DNA from: Scolanthus callimorphus
Lineage: Eukaryota > Cnidaria > Anthozoa > Actiniaria > Edwardsiidae
Direction of reading: 5' to 3'
Assembly: GCA_033964015.1 (NCBI GenBank)
Contig: CM066921.1
Location: 28,811,355-28,875,354 of the forward strand
Length of the DNA: 64,000 nt
Shown: one piece after another, positions 10,937 through 22,827 of the stretch
Layout of the letters: each line of letters begins with the position of its first letter
Position numbering within the stretch: position 1 is the stretch's first letter
Position numbers and translations under genes: made by a program
The notes under the pieces: generated by a model
The model's input: the letters and a program-made list of their open reading frames with translations, nothing else
What the model was told of the DNA's origin: nothing
Databases searched by the model: none

Positions 10937-11150
10937 CTCGTACCCAGAGCCCGTCATCTTTTGGCCAGCGGCAAGATTCAGGGCCCTGGGGGAATCCGAT
11001 TTGTGAGCATGCGTGGTAGGTCAAAAACGTAACGAACTTTCATACAACAATCAAACCGGAAACCCAGAATCTGGGTTTAAAAAAAAATCGATTCCCCCAG
11101 AGCCCTGAATCTTTGCCGCTGGCCAAAAGATGACGGGCTCTGGGTACGAG
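10937..11150. mobile_element. Hairpin MITE 'ctcgtacccagagcccgtcatc'
   Basis: Long inverted repeats: CTCGTACCCAGAGCCCGTCA at the left and its complement ending at 11150; the arms continue through 'cttttggccagcggcaagattcagggc'. The terminal bases resemble the neighbouring 'cccagagctcc' family, suggesting a related transposase. Confidence 0.8.
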
Positions 11151-11330
11151 ATTGAGTCTACCGGTATCGAGGACGCATGCGCACATTGGACCCCAAAACG
11201 GCCCCCGTCCACACCAGCATATATTATACGAAATAGATAGATAGAGAACTATTTTTATAACCTTGGCAGCCAAAAGGCTGAACTACGGCTATTTACAAAA
11301 ATATATGTATATAAAATGAAAAACTGTCAA

Positions 11331-11592
11331 ATACAGCCGATTGCGTTTGAGCGTTTACCCTAACAGTTCGCACGTTACGTTTGAACGTTTGAAAGTTGCG
11401 TTGTGAGACAAAAAGTCGGACGTTTCCAAGGGCAACCGCCATGTGTATTTTTCATTGACCAATCAGAGAGGACAGAACTCTTTGGTTCTCCATAGAAACG
11501 TCTCGTTTCATCCTAGAAACGCAACTGTCACAACGTTCAAACATAACGTGCAAACTGTTAGGGTAAAATGCTCAAACGCAATCGGCTGTATA
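11331..11592. mobile_element. Hairpin MITE 'atacagccgattgcgtttga'
   Basis: ATACAGCCGATTGCGTTTGA at 11331 is inverted at 11592. Both arms include 'cctaacagtt' and an inner 'aacgtttgaa' set of inverted words. Confidence 0.8.
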
Positions 11593-13204
11593 CTACTCAT
11601 AACTTGACATTTAAAACTGATGCGTTTTAAAAATCCAGGAGAAGAATTATAATTGCGAACTATGGAGCATGGTTTCACGAGAAATGTTAATTGAAATAGG
11701 TGTATACATACATTTCTCTAACGGAGGGGCAAATATCATAACTGACATATTGCGGTTTCAGAACATCACTTATGTTCAAATTTTTAAATAAAAATATCAG
11801 TGATGCGAGTCTTCTAGACATATCTATTGCTTATAATAACAGACTGATTTATTACAAGATCAGTTATTAAAAATGTATTGAATTTTATATCCTATTATTT
11901 ATTTAATTATCATCCTACTTTATACTAAAACATTTTTAACCAACCTGTAGACTAATACACTAATCTAGAGTAATTAATAACGCGGATAGAAAGCGTTAGC
12001 AGAGTTTATATTTTGCCAACAATATTGCCCATAGGAATTTTCGGATACCAATTTCTGGCATTTTCTTGTCTATCTCCTCAACATCTATCAGGCCCTGTAG
12101 TTTTACAAGTTCAGTTTGCAGAAATGGTTCAATGACAGTTTTAGCGTTGCTGTGAGTTAAAGAGCCCGTCTTCTTTGTTATTGTTTTCGTTCGATATTAG
12201 AAGACGATTTACGAGTAGAAATCTCTTAATAAACATCTAAAAACAAAGTTTCAGATTTGATTTACCAAATTCAATCGAGAACATTGCTCTATATTCTCTA
12301 AATCAGCCGATGGAAATGGATGCTTTCTCCGACTTGGTATGTTGCTATGCTGCCAAAATGGCGGCTGACACAGGCTCTCTTTAAGCTTTCACAGTATCAA
12401 TGGGTTTTGTTGAAGAAAGCGGTTTTTCGTAGGAAATGTTTTAGACATAAATAGCATGCGAGGAGGAGCTCTTGGGCCCCTGAAATATTTGTTCACACCT
12501 GTGAGAACGCGGCAGAAACGACTATAGGTTTCAGAGCTGGATTGTTTCACTTGTTAATGGAGATATATTGTAGCCATTATTTCTCGACATGATTTCTGTC
12601 ATATACTTTATCGAAATCAATGCTAGGTTTAGCATGCCATTAAAAATCACCATACTTTCGTATCCGATTTTTTAAAATTGTTCTTTATATGTTATTTACA
12701 GCTTTTTTTAATTTCAGCAGCCAATATTATTTGATTTTTAAAAGACATTCTACTGCGCAATATTTTCATTTTCCTTCATTTTATGCATAGCCACATGGAT
12801 AAAACATTCAGAGCTCGCTGACGATTTTAAATAGAAAAGTATGAAAGTTAAACCGAATAGGCTATAAAAAGTGATATTCACTGCAAGGAGGATGCAATAT
12901 TTCGGTTTAGTTGTAAACCATCCTAGGCCACAAAAATATACAGGTGTGATGGGACGTGCGGGGTTTTAAATATTGATGGCTTTTTGGAAAAAGCAAAGGA
13001 TATGATCGTTATCAAGTTTCTACAAATTATGCCTTTAAAAAAAGGACTCCTACCTTTTTGTCTCAAGCACTCTTGGCACAACTTGAATAAGCTCAGTCTA
13101 CAGTTCAGTGATCACGGAATTTTATGACGTTATCAAGAAGCTAATATTGCGTTCACACTTCGACAAGTAAACCTGATTTATTACATATTCAGAACTCAAT
13201 AACT
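11593..13204. other. Non-coding, AT-rich; dispersed repeat at 12250-12390
   Basis: No gene recognised. 12250-12390 is a copy of a dispersed repeat ('ttcaatcgagaacattgctctatattctctaaatcagccgatggaaatgg ... aaaatggcggctgac') also found at about 14940-15070, 23650-24140 (split by an insertion) and 37085-37205. Confidence 0.6.
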
Positions 13205-13500
13205 TTACTGCGATTTTCATAATTCTGCGAACTCCCAGTTGACATTTCCGAACGCCAAACTGCGTTTTGGCTTCCGTCAATCAAACCTTTTAAGTCAAGT
13301 CCAGACATGTTTTCTGAGTTTGGTTTGCATTTTACAGTGAAAAAGTGTGTTTTGAAGCCTAGCTAGCCTTTATGAGATCACAAGATCTATCAAAGCCTCC
13401 GTGAAATCACCCAGAGTTGTCACCAGTTTGATTGACGGAAGCCAAACCGTGGTTTGTAAGTCGGTATAGAGTTCGCAGAGTTATGAAAATCGCAGTAACG
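13205..13500. mobile_element. Hairpin MITE 'actgcgattttcataattctgcgaactc', copy 1
   Basis: ACTGCGATTTTCATAATTCT at the left is inverted at the right end (about 13470-13498); inner arms carry 'ttggcttccgtcaatcaaac' and its complement. A second copy is at 16050-16371. Confidence 0.82.
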
Positions 13501-13654
13501 AAGTTTGAGTGTGTGCGTGCGAGATGAGCCAACGGTCTCGGAATCTATTGCACTTGTTATAAGTTTCTTAATAGCTTTTAAATATTGTAAAGCGCTTTTG
13601 AACTCTAGGATTTAAGCGCTATTTAAGTCGGCCTACATATTATTATTATTATTA

Positions 13655-13985
13655 CTATCTTTTATTATATAGACACGAGTGTTTTTACTGGAAATACGCC
13701 ACTCGTAGATCTCATACGAAGCTACATCCGGGACCTGAGTGACATATTTTCCATATCCTCACTAGTGAGGATATCGGTCAAAACAAAAGTGCTTGGAAAT
13801 CAATTTGGAACATTTTTTTCTGGTTTGTCTATATAATAAAAAGAAAATTACACGGTGGCTTGAAGATATGAGTTTTATTTTCTCGTGTCAAAAACAATAT
13901 TTTACTCATTCGCTGCGCTCATTCGTAAAAATATTGTTCTTGCCACTCGAAAATAAAACTCATATCTTAGCGCCACCGTGTAATA
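13655..13985. repeat. Dispersed repeat with internal hairpin, copy 1
   Basis: 13660-13890 matches 45245-45490 closely ('tatagacacgagtg', 'gatctcatacgaagctacat', 'ccgggacctgagtg'). In this copy 'acggtggcttgaagatatgag' is also present in inverted form at 13955-13980, giving a snap-back absent from the other copy. Confidence 0.75.
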
Positions 13986-14190
13986 TCCTCTACATCATTT
14001 CTTTTTTTATTAAAATCTTTCTAATAATTTCTCGTGATAAACCTAACCAATCGTGCTCCATGTTGTGTAGCAAAGTACTATTTTATAGAAAATATATGTA
14101 CTACATAAGAATCGAGCTGCTGGTTCCAAAATGTTTCTTTTCTTAAATGTTTAGTTTTTTATCTGTATTCGCGAAGGGTTCCCTGATCTC

Positions 14191-14604
14191 TCAAAGTGTT
14201 TTTGAGTTTTCGATTTTCTCTGGCCCTTGGACATCCTGGTCTTGCATTTTCTCTGACTCTTGGAAATCCAGGTTTTCCATTTCCGCTGGCTCTTGGACAT
14301 CCGGGACTTCCATTTTTGCTGACTCTTGGACATCCGGGGCTTCCATTTTCGCTGACTCCTGAACATCCGGGTCTTCAATCTTTTCTGGCTTTTCAGCATC
14401 CGGGGCTTCCAACATGTCGTCTGCTCGCTCGTTCATTGGCTGCTCGTTCTGTATAACATCCTCAGAAGTATCACGTGACGTTTTTGTTTCTTTTGTTGGC
14501 TTTTCGACCACGATTGCGAAAGGTGATAAATCCACTTGGACCGCAGCGTGGATTGACACCACTAGAGTTAGCAACGGTACGAGAGATCGCATTGTGGTAC
14601 CACC
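14191..14604 (-). CDS. Secreted acidic repeat protein 2, 133 aa
   Basis: Function unknown. The exon begins at 14604 after a TTTCTCCTCAG acceptor, so the 5' UTR is split; the ATG is at 14592-14590. Residues 1-18 (MRSLVPLLTLVVSIHAAV) are a signal peptide. A spacer with 'FAIVVEKPTKETKTSRD' follows, then from about residue 75 five 11-residue repeats of the type EKIEDPDVQES, each acidic and ending in DVQE, DFQE or DVQG. The mature protein is strongly acidic and should be disordered and extracellular. It is the intact paralogue of the damaged gene at 9022-9349, same strand, about 5 kb away. Acidic secreted proteins include mineral- or cation-binding matrix components in corals, but nothing here shows that role. 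Confidence 0.68.
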   Translation of the reverse strand, partial: GGTTMRSLVPLLTLVVSIHAAVQVDLSPFAIVVEKPTKETKTSRDTSEDVIQNEQPMNERADDMLEAPDAEKPEKIEDPDVQESAKMEAPDVQESAKMEVPDVQEPAEMENLDFQESEKMQDQDVQGPEKIENSKTL

Positions 14605-14647
14605 CTGAGGAGAAATATTCTCATAGTTAGCTGTAGAATTTCACAGG

Positions 14648-15308
14648 TTGCTATAGACCCTTTTAATAAGTACCAACAAGCTTGTTTTCCGCGAATGACG
14701 TAGAATTTATTCTTTTGCCAGTGAAGTCAGTTCAGTCGATAAATAGAGCAAAACACTCCAGGCCACGTTGGTATCACCGGGACTTACCACTGTATACATT
14801 GCTACGCGACCTCAAAATTCACGGTTGCGATTGGCGATTCTCAGCAAAGGAATTGTAATGTCAATTTTCTTGAGTCAGAAAGTTAATAATTCTAGGACAG
14901 AAAAGCAAAGGATAGCTTACAACTATTTTAGTTGATTTTACAATTAAAGAGCCTCTGTCAGCCTCCATTTTGTCATCCTAGCAACATACCAAAACAGAGA
15001 GAAAGCATCCATTTCCATCGGCTGATTTAGGGAATGAAGTGCAATATTTGCGATTGAATTAATGAATAAATGAATAATAAAACTTCATTTTTAGAAGACT
15101 TCTTCAAGATTTCTACACATAATTCGTTATCTGATATCGACTGAAAACAATAACAAAGGAGTGGCTGACTAGACTCTTTAATGTCGACCCACCGAAGTAG
15201 CCGAATCCAACGTTTTGGTTTGATTACGGCTAAAAATTACCAATCGCCCATCGCAACAGTGAATTTTGAGGTCGCGTAGCAATGCATACAGTGGTAAAAG
15301 GGTCTATA
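14648..15308. mobile_element. Composite inverted-repeat element with nested repeat
   Basis: 'taccactgtatacattgctacgcgacctcaaaattcac' at 14788-14826 is inverted at 15257-15297, and AGACCCTTTT / AAAAGGGTCT mark the outer ends. Between the arms lies a copy of the dispersed 'cagccgatggaaatgg' repeat at about 14940-15070. Confidence 0.7.
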
Positions 15309-16049
15309 CTTGGCAACCTTTGACAAAAAAGTTATTTTTTTTAGTTCGAGCAACTTTAAGTTAAGGGACATCTTCGGACAGTTCGGCTACCTTGAAAGCC
15401 CGCGAACAGGTTCGGATGCGATCGATTCAACTTCGTGACACGTTCGGTACATCTTCGGGACAAATCCGAAAACGCCTCCCAGCTATCAAGATATTTGGAG
15501 TTTCTAGAATAACAATTGTATAAATAGTCCAGTACATTTACGGATAGACCTAGAACTAATTGCAACAGAAGATCTCTCCTCACAATTCAATAGTAATTAC
15601 CATCATAAACAACATACTAAAAGTCCTACTGCAACCGTGCAGTGGAAGGCCTCGAAATTTAACAGTTTAGAATATGACTCTTTTCCTTTAGCATGGAAAC
15701 GAGGCTGTAACCGGAAGTTGAGCTATTTCGCTGGAAACCGAGCAATTATTCCATCTGATCTCAATGAAATATATATTTTGTGTCTTCTTTAACATTATTC
15801 TAGTACATGTGACTCTTTCCGAGTATTTTCTTCTTGAGACTAGTCGTTTGCTTAGGAAGATTTAAGCGAGATATGCACAACCGGAAGTTGGAAATTTTCA
15901 TCTAGAATAACGGGCAGAAAACTAAATCCTAAAAATCACACGTAGCGTACTTACTACTGGCGATTAAGATTACCCTTAGGTCAAAATCGTAAGGGAAATA
16001 AGCATATAAAATAGAATGTCTACACGTGTACAGTACACATGGTTTCCGT
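15309..16049. other. Non-coding; no gene recognised
   Basis: AT-rich sequence with a 'gctggaaaccgagc' half-site near 15730 related to the hairpin at 2182. A 75-residue open frame on the minus strand at 15356-15583 has no recognisable features. Confidence 0.4.
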
Positions 16050-16371
16050 GTTACTGCGATTTTCATAATTCTGCGAACTCTCGCTAACGATTTCCAACCG
16101 TCAAACCGCCTTCTGGCTTCCGCCAATCAAACGCCCGAGTCTTTTCGTCGTTACTCTTTGTGCTTTTTGATTGGCCAGTCACGTAACCGTTGCTCGTGTG
16201 ACAGGAAGCCATTTTAGCACTGCTTCGGCGCTGGCCAATCAAAAAGCACAAAGAGCAACGACGAAAAGACTCGGGCAGGGCTCGGGGCTTTGATTGACGG
16301 AAGCCAGAAGGAGGTTTTTCGGTTGGAAATCGATAGCGAGAGTTCGCAGAATTACGAAAACCGCAGTAACG
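16050..16371. mobile_element. Hairpin MITE 'actgcgattttcataattctgcgaactc', copy 2
   Basis: Same terminal repeats as 13205-13500. The arms continue through 'ttctggcttccgccaatcaaa' and 'ttttcgtcgtt', so the copy is almost fully palindromic. Confidence 0.85.
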
Positions 16372-16847
16372 CCTGTTATTTAAGCGAATCATTTACATCC
16401 CTCTATCGGTTATTTTATTTTCGCTTATATTGCTCGTCATAAACATGAATTTGAAAGTATTATTAATACAATGACAATTTCAACGCTGGCGGTGCTCTCA
16501 CGTCTTTTTTTCTGTGGGATCTAGTACAGGCTGGTAGGGCTGTGAATGACAGATGAAATTGTCGCCTTTTGATAATCATCAGAGTAATAAAATGGCATTT
16601 TCTGAATTCGTAAGATCGCCGTTTTCATCTCTTCATTAGTCCTATTCTGCTGAGTTTCTCTATTCATCATCTGCTTCTCATCTTTTGCTCCAACATCGAA
16701 ATTAACTGTGTATCAAAACTGAAAGTGCTTTCAATTTTGTGAACCAGCGACTGACGCCTGGCAGTGGGACTAGGGATCTCCATTTTGGCTTGCGTGATAT
16801 TTTGCATCCGGCAGTAAAAGTCGGTACTCACTGGAACGCAAGCGCAG

Positions 16848-17590
16848 GACGCAAGCGCAGTACGCAAGCACAGAACGCAAGCGCAGTACGCAAACACACG
16901 ACGCCAGCGCAGGATGCAAGCACAGGACACAAGCGCAGAAATCAAGCACAGGACTGAAGCGCAGGAATCAAGCGCAGGACGCAAGTACAGGGCGCACGCA
17001 CATGACGCAAGCACAGGAAGCAAGCACAGGAAGCAAGCGCAGTACGCAAGCGCAGGACGCAAGTACAGGACGCACGCACATGACACAAGCACAGGACGCA
17101 AGCACAGGAAGCAAGCGCAGGAATCAAGCACAGGACGCAAGCACAGGACTCAAGCACAAGACGCAAGCACACGACGCAAGCACTCGACGCAAGCACAGGA
17201 AGCGCAGTACGCAAGCACACGACGCAAGCGCAGGATGCAAGCACAGGACACAAGCGCAGGAATCAAGCACAGGACTGAAGCACAAGACGGAAGCACAGGA
17301 CGCAGGCACACGACGCAAGCGCAGGATGCAAGCACAGGACACAAATGCAGGAATCAAGCACAGGACGCAAGCACAGGACGCAATCACAAGACGCAAGCGC
17401 AGTACGCAAGCACACGACGCAAGCGCAGTACGCAAGCACACGACGCAAGCGCAGGATGCAAGCACAGGACACAAATGCAGGAATCAAGTACAGGACGCAA
17501 GCGCAGTACGCAATCACAAGACGCAAGCGCAGTACGCAAGCACACGACGCAAGCACAGGAAGCACACGACGCAAGCGCAGGATGCAAGCG
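16848..17590. repeat. 13-bp minisatellite (cgcaggacgcaag)n, about 57 units
   Basis: Units of 13 bp such as CACAGGACGCAAG and CGCAGTACGCAAG with frequent point variants and some truncated units. A period of 13 gives a 39-bp coding period, so open frames of 100-230 codons appear in most frames (CACVLCLRPVLAS or HRTQAQDAST types). These are not genes. Confidence 0.95.
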
Positions 17591-18109
17591 CTACATCTAT
17601 TGATCCTTTCACGTCTGGTGAAGTTGCATTTAAGGCTCATTTACACGGCAAGGATTATTTGGCAGACTCGGATAATAAGTGGTACGGGTACCAAATTTAA
17701 TAGCATGGCTCGGGTGTATGCGCTTTGCCGCACTGAATTGTATCAGAGCTGGACCGAAATTTCACCCGTGCCGGGACTACGTGGTAAGGTATTCCCAGAA
17801 CCTCTATCAACATCAATATCTGTAGAAAGGAAGTAATGTTTTTATATTCTGATCAGTTGGTGAAGCAAATGGATAGATGTTGCAGTATGTTAGTAATGGT
17901 AGCAGTATATTGTATTCACGTAATACACGTCGGTGCACACTAGCGATATAAGGACGTTATGTTGCAACGAAAAAAAGCATGGGAAAATAATTTTCCTTGG
18001 AACATCATTAGATTAATTCACCAAAGAAATCTTAGCATGAAAGACATCAACTTTTTGAAACCACTAAATTTTATTCGCGTGACGTTTTTTCTGTCGCAAG
18101 TGTGCATCA
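17591..18109. other. Non-coding after the 13-bp minisatellite
   Basis: No exon or element recognised. Open frames entering from the minisatellite run on into this stretch to about 17836. Confidence 0.4.
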
Positions 18110-18425
18110 AGCTTAAAGCCGGGAAAATAGGAGGCACAAAGTCCCTCAACTTGTCGCGCAAATTTGTTGCGCTGCAAGTTGATGATCGATGTTGCACGTT
18201 TTTCATCTCGCGCAACAACTTCTCCCGCAACCAAAACATTTGTTACAAATTGTAAAAACTTATTGCGCGAAATAGCGTGCGGGTCTACTTTGAGCCACAA
18301 ATCTGGTATTGTTGCTCGTTTTTCGTCAAACACACAACTTGTGATGACAAACGAGCAAAAAACATTAGACTTGCAACGTAGTGCGACAAGTTGAGGGATT
18401 TTGTGCCTCGTATTTCCATGGCTGA
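18110..18425. mobile_element. Hairpin MITE 'ggcacaaagtccctcaacttg'
   Basis: GGCACAAAGTCCCTCAACTT near 18133 is inverted near 18385-18408; the arms extend through 'gcgcaa' words on both sides. Confidence 0.75.
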
Positions 18426-20393
18426 AGGCACAAAGTTCGTCCCCATTGAAATGCTGAATATTAGCTAAGAGAAAGTAAGCTCAGAATTTCATTTTCTACG
18501 TAGAATAGTGAATATCAGGCGATTTCACTAATCTACGGGCATTAGTTTGGAATGCAAATCAAATGAACTGAAATGCGTACCTTTAGGTATAATATTTTGT
18601 TCCTATAGTTGATTTCTGTTCGAAAAATATTTTATTTCACTTAATACTAAGTATGAATCTTCTTCTGTGATAAACAAATAGCACATCTCGAGAAAATATC
18701 TTATAGATCGGACGGAGCGTTTTAAACTGATTCGTGTAATCTAATTAGAATTAGCGTTCGAAAGACTCGAAATGTGCAAAATATGAGATACACCAAATAC
18801 GAGATAAAAAATATACCCAAACACCTATAGCTGGAAAAATATGTAGTTCACTACTATCAGAATCGGGGGCTAGAAGCGGAATATTTTAACTTTAAACATT
18901 CCGTATTCCGCTAGCTTTACGGATTGAATATTTCCATTTTGTAGATAATTATCATGCGCGTAGGTAATAAGAATTGTGAGGAAATAAAGAACACAGCGTG
19001 TAGATAATTATCATGTGGGATTTTCCCGGATATTCCCGATCAAAACTGGTATTCTTTATTCTCTTCGGAAATATGAAATATTCCGTATTCCCTACTTTTC
19101 CAATGAAATATTCCGTATTCCTTAGATTTTTTGAGTCCATATTCAATATTCAATATTCCGCTTCTACCCCCGACATCAGAAATAGAAACTGGCGGCTCGT
19201 AATCTGACCTTAGGCTGATCCCACTTTTCCTAAAGACGCGCCTTTCCATGAGACTGCCTAATCTGATTCAAGTGTAAATGTACCACCCAGGTGAAGTCAC
19301 AGTAGCTTGATAAAGAGTCGAATTATAGGAAAAGTACTCTAAATAACGCAAATAGAGAAATCCCGAATTTGACATGTTCCTATAAAAATAAATGAAAAAT
19401 TCTGTTGCCTTCTTGATTAAGCGATGTAAGTTCATCGACTTAGATTGCATACGCTTTCTGTCGAACTGCAATTTTTGCTCAAAATACCAAGAAATACAAT
19501 GTTAGGTTGTTAAACAGGTTTTAAATATTCATACTAAGATATTTAGACCTGAAAAAGATCAATATGGAAGTGTTCTAAAGTTTATTTTCAACTTTTGTTA
19601 CCACGCGGGCTTTACCCTGTGACACAAGATGGCGGCCATTCAAGATCTCGAGCACTGTCTCTAAAATCTAAATTTCACCACTTTCCACCACTAGGACTAA
19701 ATAGGACTTTTGATATGTTATTAAGCATACAATTCTGTGTCGAAAACCTTTGAGATACCTTCTGTTGCAATTAGTTCTAGGTTCACCCCATTTTTTCGAT
19801 AGATGTACTGGACTAAAATACCCTAATAGAAAAAGGAAGCTCAATTTGCAAGTGAATGTAATAATCACTGTAATAGATTAATCTATATTGTGGACCCAAG
19901 ATACCAAAATATGGCGAATTTTTAAAGAGAGTTAGGCAGCAGCGTTTGAACAATTTTTGACAATTTTTCGAGCAACTTTTAATGAATTTTGTAGAAACTT
20001 GTGGAAAAACCTACTATGAATAAAGTTGAAGTTGAAAGTTATTATATTGTTAACTTGACGCTGGCGAGTTTGGAAAAAAAGGTCTGAAAATCGCTTTTTA
20101 ATTTTGTGGGAGTCACGTTAAAGCGCTGGCTAAACTACAATCATATGCAAAATGCTGGAACACTTTTGCCGAGAGAACGCGCTCTCTTGGCCCTCTCCAT
20201 TCAATGTTGTCCAAAATTGTGTCCAGTATTATTACCCGCTGAACATTGGGAGGGGAAGGAAGGACTAAGTGTTCCAACGACTTATGTATTTGGTTATAGG
20301 TAACAATAAGTTTCGGCGACAATGTTGCCCATAAATTTTCGGCTTGAATTGACTAAACGTGGAAGCTTTTTTGCGGCAACAATGTTACTTTAC
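18426..20393. other. Non-coding, AT-rich
   Basis: No gene recognised. 19060-19170 repeats short words ('gaaatattccgtattcc') several times. Confidence 0.4.
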
Positions 20394-20612
20394 AGGGCCG
20401 TAGCAAGCCTCCAAAAACTGGGGGGGGGGGGGGGGGCACGACATATAAAAAAACTCAAGGCAGTTTGTAAGGAAAGTTCAAACTCTTTTGCGCGAAAATT
20501 TATAGCCCAGCATGTGAAATTATTGCATGTTTGGGAGAACTTTGATTAAGGGTTGTTTCGGGGAAAAACTGGGGGGGGGGGGCACTCCAGTAAGCGCTAC
20601 GGCCCTTCTGTA
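20394..20612. mobile_element. Short element with 'agggccgtagc' ends
   Basis: ACAGGGCCGTAGC at the left and GCTACGGCCCTTCTG at the right are inverted repeats; G-runs lie inside both arms. Related in plan to the 'caggggcgtagc' elements. Confidence 0.65.
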
Positions 20613-21197
20613 ATGCTTCAGTCGATAAGCGGATAAATAGCTCAAAGTTTCCGTAATTTTTCCAAGGCAAATGGAAGCATAGACTCTGTAACTATATTAT
20701 GTGAAAATCTCTTCTAACTGGCCTAAACTTTTCTTTTTACCTTACTCATTTCTGGTAAATGAGTAAGGCCTAGGGCATACGTCGGATTAAGGTCGAACCG
20801 ATTACATTTTTTTCAAAAGATACCGACTCATTATACTTTCAAATAACAAATTATCTATTGTTTTATATGTATTCGACGCGACTCTAATTGGACGTATGCT
20901 CTAGGCCTAAGGTAACCATGTTACCTGGCTATGGAAGCCAAAGCGCAGTTTGGCTTTCGGTAATGTTATTGCGCGACACGGGCCATTTTGTAAGTAGAAA
21001 GCCAATCAGAAAGCGAGTACAGAACAAAGGATCTTGACTTTCTTGAGATCTCAGACATCGAAATATTCGCTTTTCTCTAAAAATTGTGAAAATTATGAGC
21101 AGAAATAACTTCAAACATTTAATTAGTCATCGTCAGGCGTATCACAGGTTTAAAATCTCTGAATGACAAACTTTTTACGGGATGGCCCGGTTGGACG
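20613..21197. other. Non-coding; no gene recognised
   Basis: Contains a short inverted pair around 20764-20905 ('gcctagggcatacgtc' / 'gacgtatgctctaggcc'), probably another small hairpin element, and a 'gaagccaaagcgcagtttggcttt' half-site of the 13205 family at 20935. Confidence 0.45.
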
Positions 21198-21512
21198 TAG
21201 TCGCACAGTAAGACCTGGTTTCCATATAGTTATCCGTCGCATCAGTCGACCGTGAAACAATGGAAATTGGAATTTTTCACGGTTGACTGATACGAAAAAT
21301 ACGACTGATAAGATAGCCTACTCGCAGGCGTTGGAGTGTAGTTTTAGGTCGAGAAACGCTGAGTTTGCTTTCACTTGGCCGCCATCTTGGATTTGTGACA
21401 AAATGTGACAAATCCAAGATGGCGGCCAAGCGAAAGCAAACTCGCGTTTCTCGACCTAAAACTACACTCCAACGCCCGCGAGCAGGCTACAGATAAGGCT
21501 ATATGAAAACTG
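21198..21512. mobile_element. Nested hairpin element with near-perfect 170-bp palindrome inside
   Basis: 21316-21489 is an almost perfect palindrome: 'cgcaggcgttggagtgtagttttaggtcgagaaacgc' through 'ggccgccatcttggatttgt' and back. Outer words 'tttccatatag' (21219) and 'ctatatgaaaa' (21500) suggest an older outer inverted repeat. Half copies of the end ('ccaacgcctg(c)nagcag') occur at 26500 and 44010. Confidence 0.78.
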
Positions 21513-21868
21513 GCTTAAGAGGTAGAATTCTGAAAACCACAGGAAACGCACAAGGTTAGGTTTTCTGAAAGTTAAAATCAAATCAACTTTATTTACTCAT
21601 AAGGCTATATCAGTTGGAGTTATATGCAGAGTATAGGTTTGGAGTGAGTTTATATTTTGGTAGAAAAAAAAGTGCGAGCAGGGAGACCAAGTGAACTATC
21701 CAGTTATCTAGTTAGCCTCCCTAACTATTAAAATATAAAATATATATATAAGAGCTTATCCAGGTTATTAGTACAGCAGATAAAAAATTTTATGGTTCTC
21801 TATTTAGTCATTGAACAAACAGTAGATGATGCTTAGCAAGTTTTGGAAAAGCAAAGATGCTAGAATCC

Positions 21869-22192
21869 TTAATCCGAGATGGTAACATCTTTCCAGATAT
21901 CAGACGCCATAAAAACAATTGATTGCTTGCCTATATTTGTTCTTACTCTGGGTTTGCAGAGATTTTTATTTGCTGCATATCTTGTGTTGTATTTATGCAC
22001 ACTACTAGCATTGGCGTTTATTATGTCAGGCATCAGCCGACTGGATTTTTCACATAGACTTCCTGTTATTGTAATCCGCACGCTATACCAATATACCAAG
22101 ACAATATTGAAGGGATTTGAGCAAAGTGCACTTTGGACCCAGGAGAGCGATGAATTAAATGTTTCTTCTCGAATAGTCCGATTGCTCGACAA
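21869..22192 (-). mobile_element. Non-LTR retrotransposon (LINE) ORF2 C-terminal fragment
   Basis: The frame contains VHKYNTRYAANKN then RVRTNIGKQSIVF and ASDIWKDV. This is the conserved region after the reverse transcriptase domain in CR1/L2-type and related LINE ORF2 proteins (pattern 'H.YNTR....N...PR.RT..GK.S....A..WN.'). Only about 107 codons remain and no RT motifs are visible, so it is a 5'-truncated dead copy. Confidence 0.7.
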
Positions 22193-22377
22193 TTATGAAT
22201 AATTCTTGAAGAGACTGGAAACTATTTTTATGTTCAGAAAGTTTTTTCAAGTAGTTTATCCCATGGATGATCTAGATGAGCGTCTGATGCATTGTTTATT
22301 TTTATGTTGCTCTGGTCGTAATTATTTCCTTTTTGCGTTGTCATTTGTCATATATTATTGTATATTGCTAAGAACTG

Positions 22378-22640
22378 TTGTCATTGTTATAATCATTGTT
22401 ATAATCATTGTTATAATCATTGTTATAATCATTGTTATAATCATTGTTATAATCATTGTTATAATCATTGTTATAATCATTGTTATAATCATTGTTATAA
22501 TCATTGTTATAATCATTGTTATAATCATTGTTATAATCATTGCTATTATCATTGCTATTATCATTGTTATAATCATTGTTATAATCATTGTTATAATCAT
22601 TGCTATAATCATTGCTATAATCATTGTTATAATGATTATA
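22378..22640. repeat. 12-bp microsatellite (attgttataatc)n, about 21 units
   Basis: Nearly pure ATTGTTATAATC array with a few 'gctatta' and 'gctataa' variants toward the right end; a short second block is at 22710-22765. Open frames through it (VIIIVIIIV, CYNHCYNH) are repeat artefacts. Confidence 0.95.
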
Positions 22641-22827
22641 GCAATGATTATGGCTTGACTACTACACTTTGACTATTACACTTTGTTTCACGGGTTTATG
22701 AAATCCACGCTATAATCATTGTTATAATCATTGTAATAATCATTGTTATAATCATTGTTACTGTTATTGTTATATGTTGTCTTTATTGATTTTGCTGTAA
22801 GTGGCAACTTATATTTGATTATTATTA

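Noticed and set aside
14151..14456. Plus-strand frames over 14147-14456 and the minus frame 14151-14399
   Set aside because: Shadows of the 33-bp coding repeat in the secreted acidic protein gene; only the 14191-14592 minus frame has a signal peptide and acidic tail.
22206..22672. Plus and minus frames of VIII, CYNH and MIIT repeats
   Set aside because: Products of the 12-bp microsatellite.
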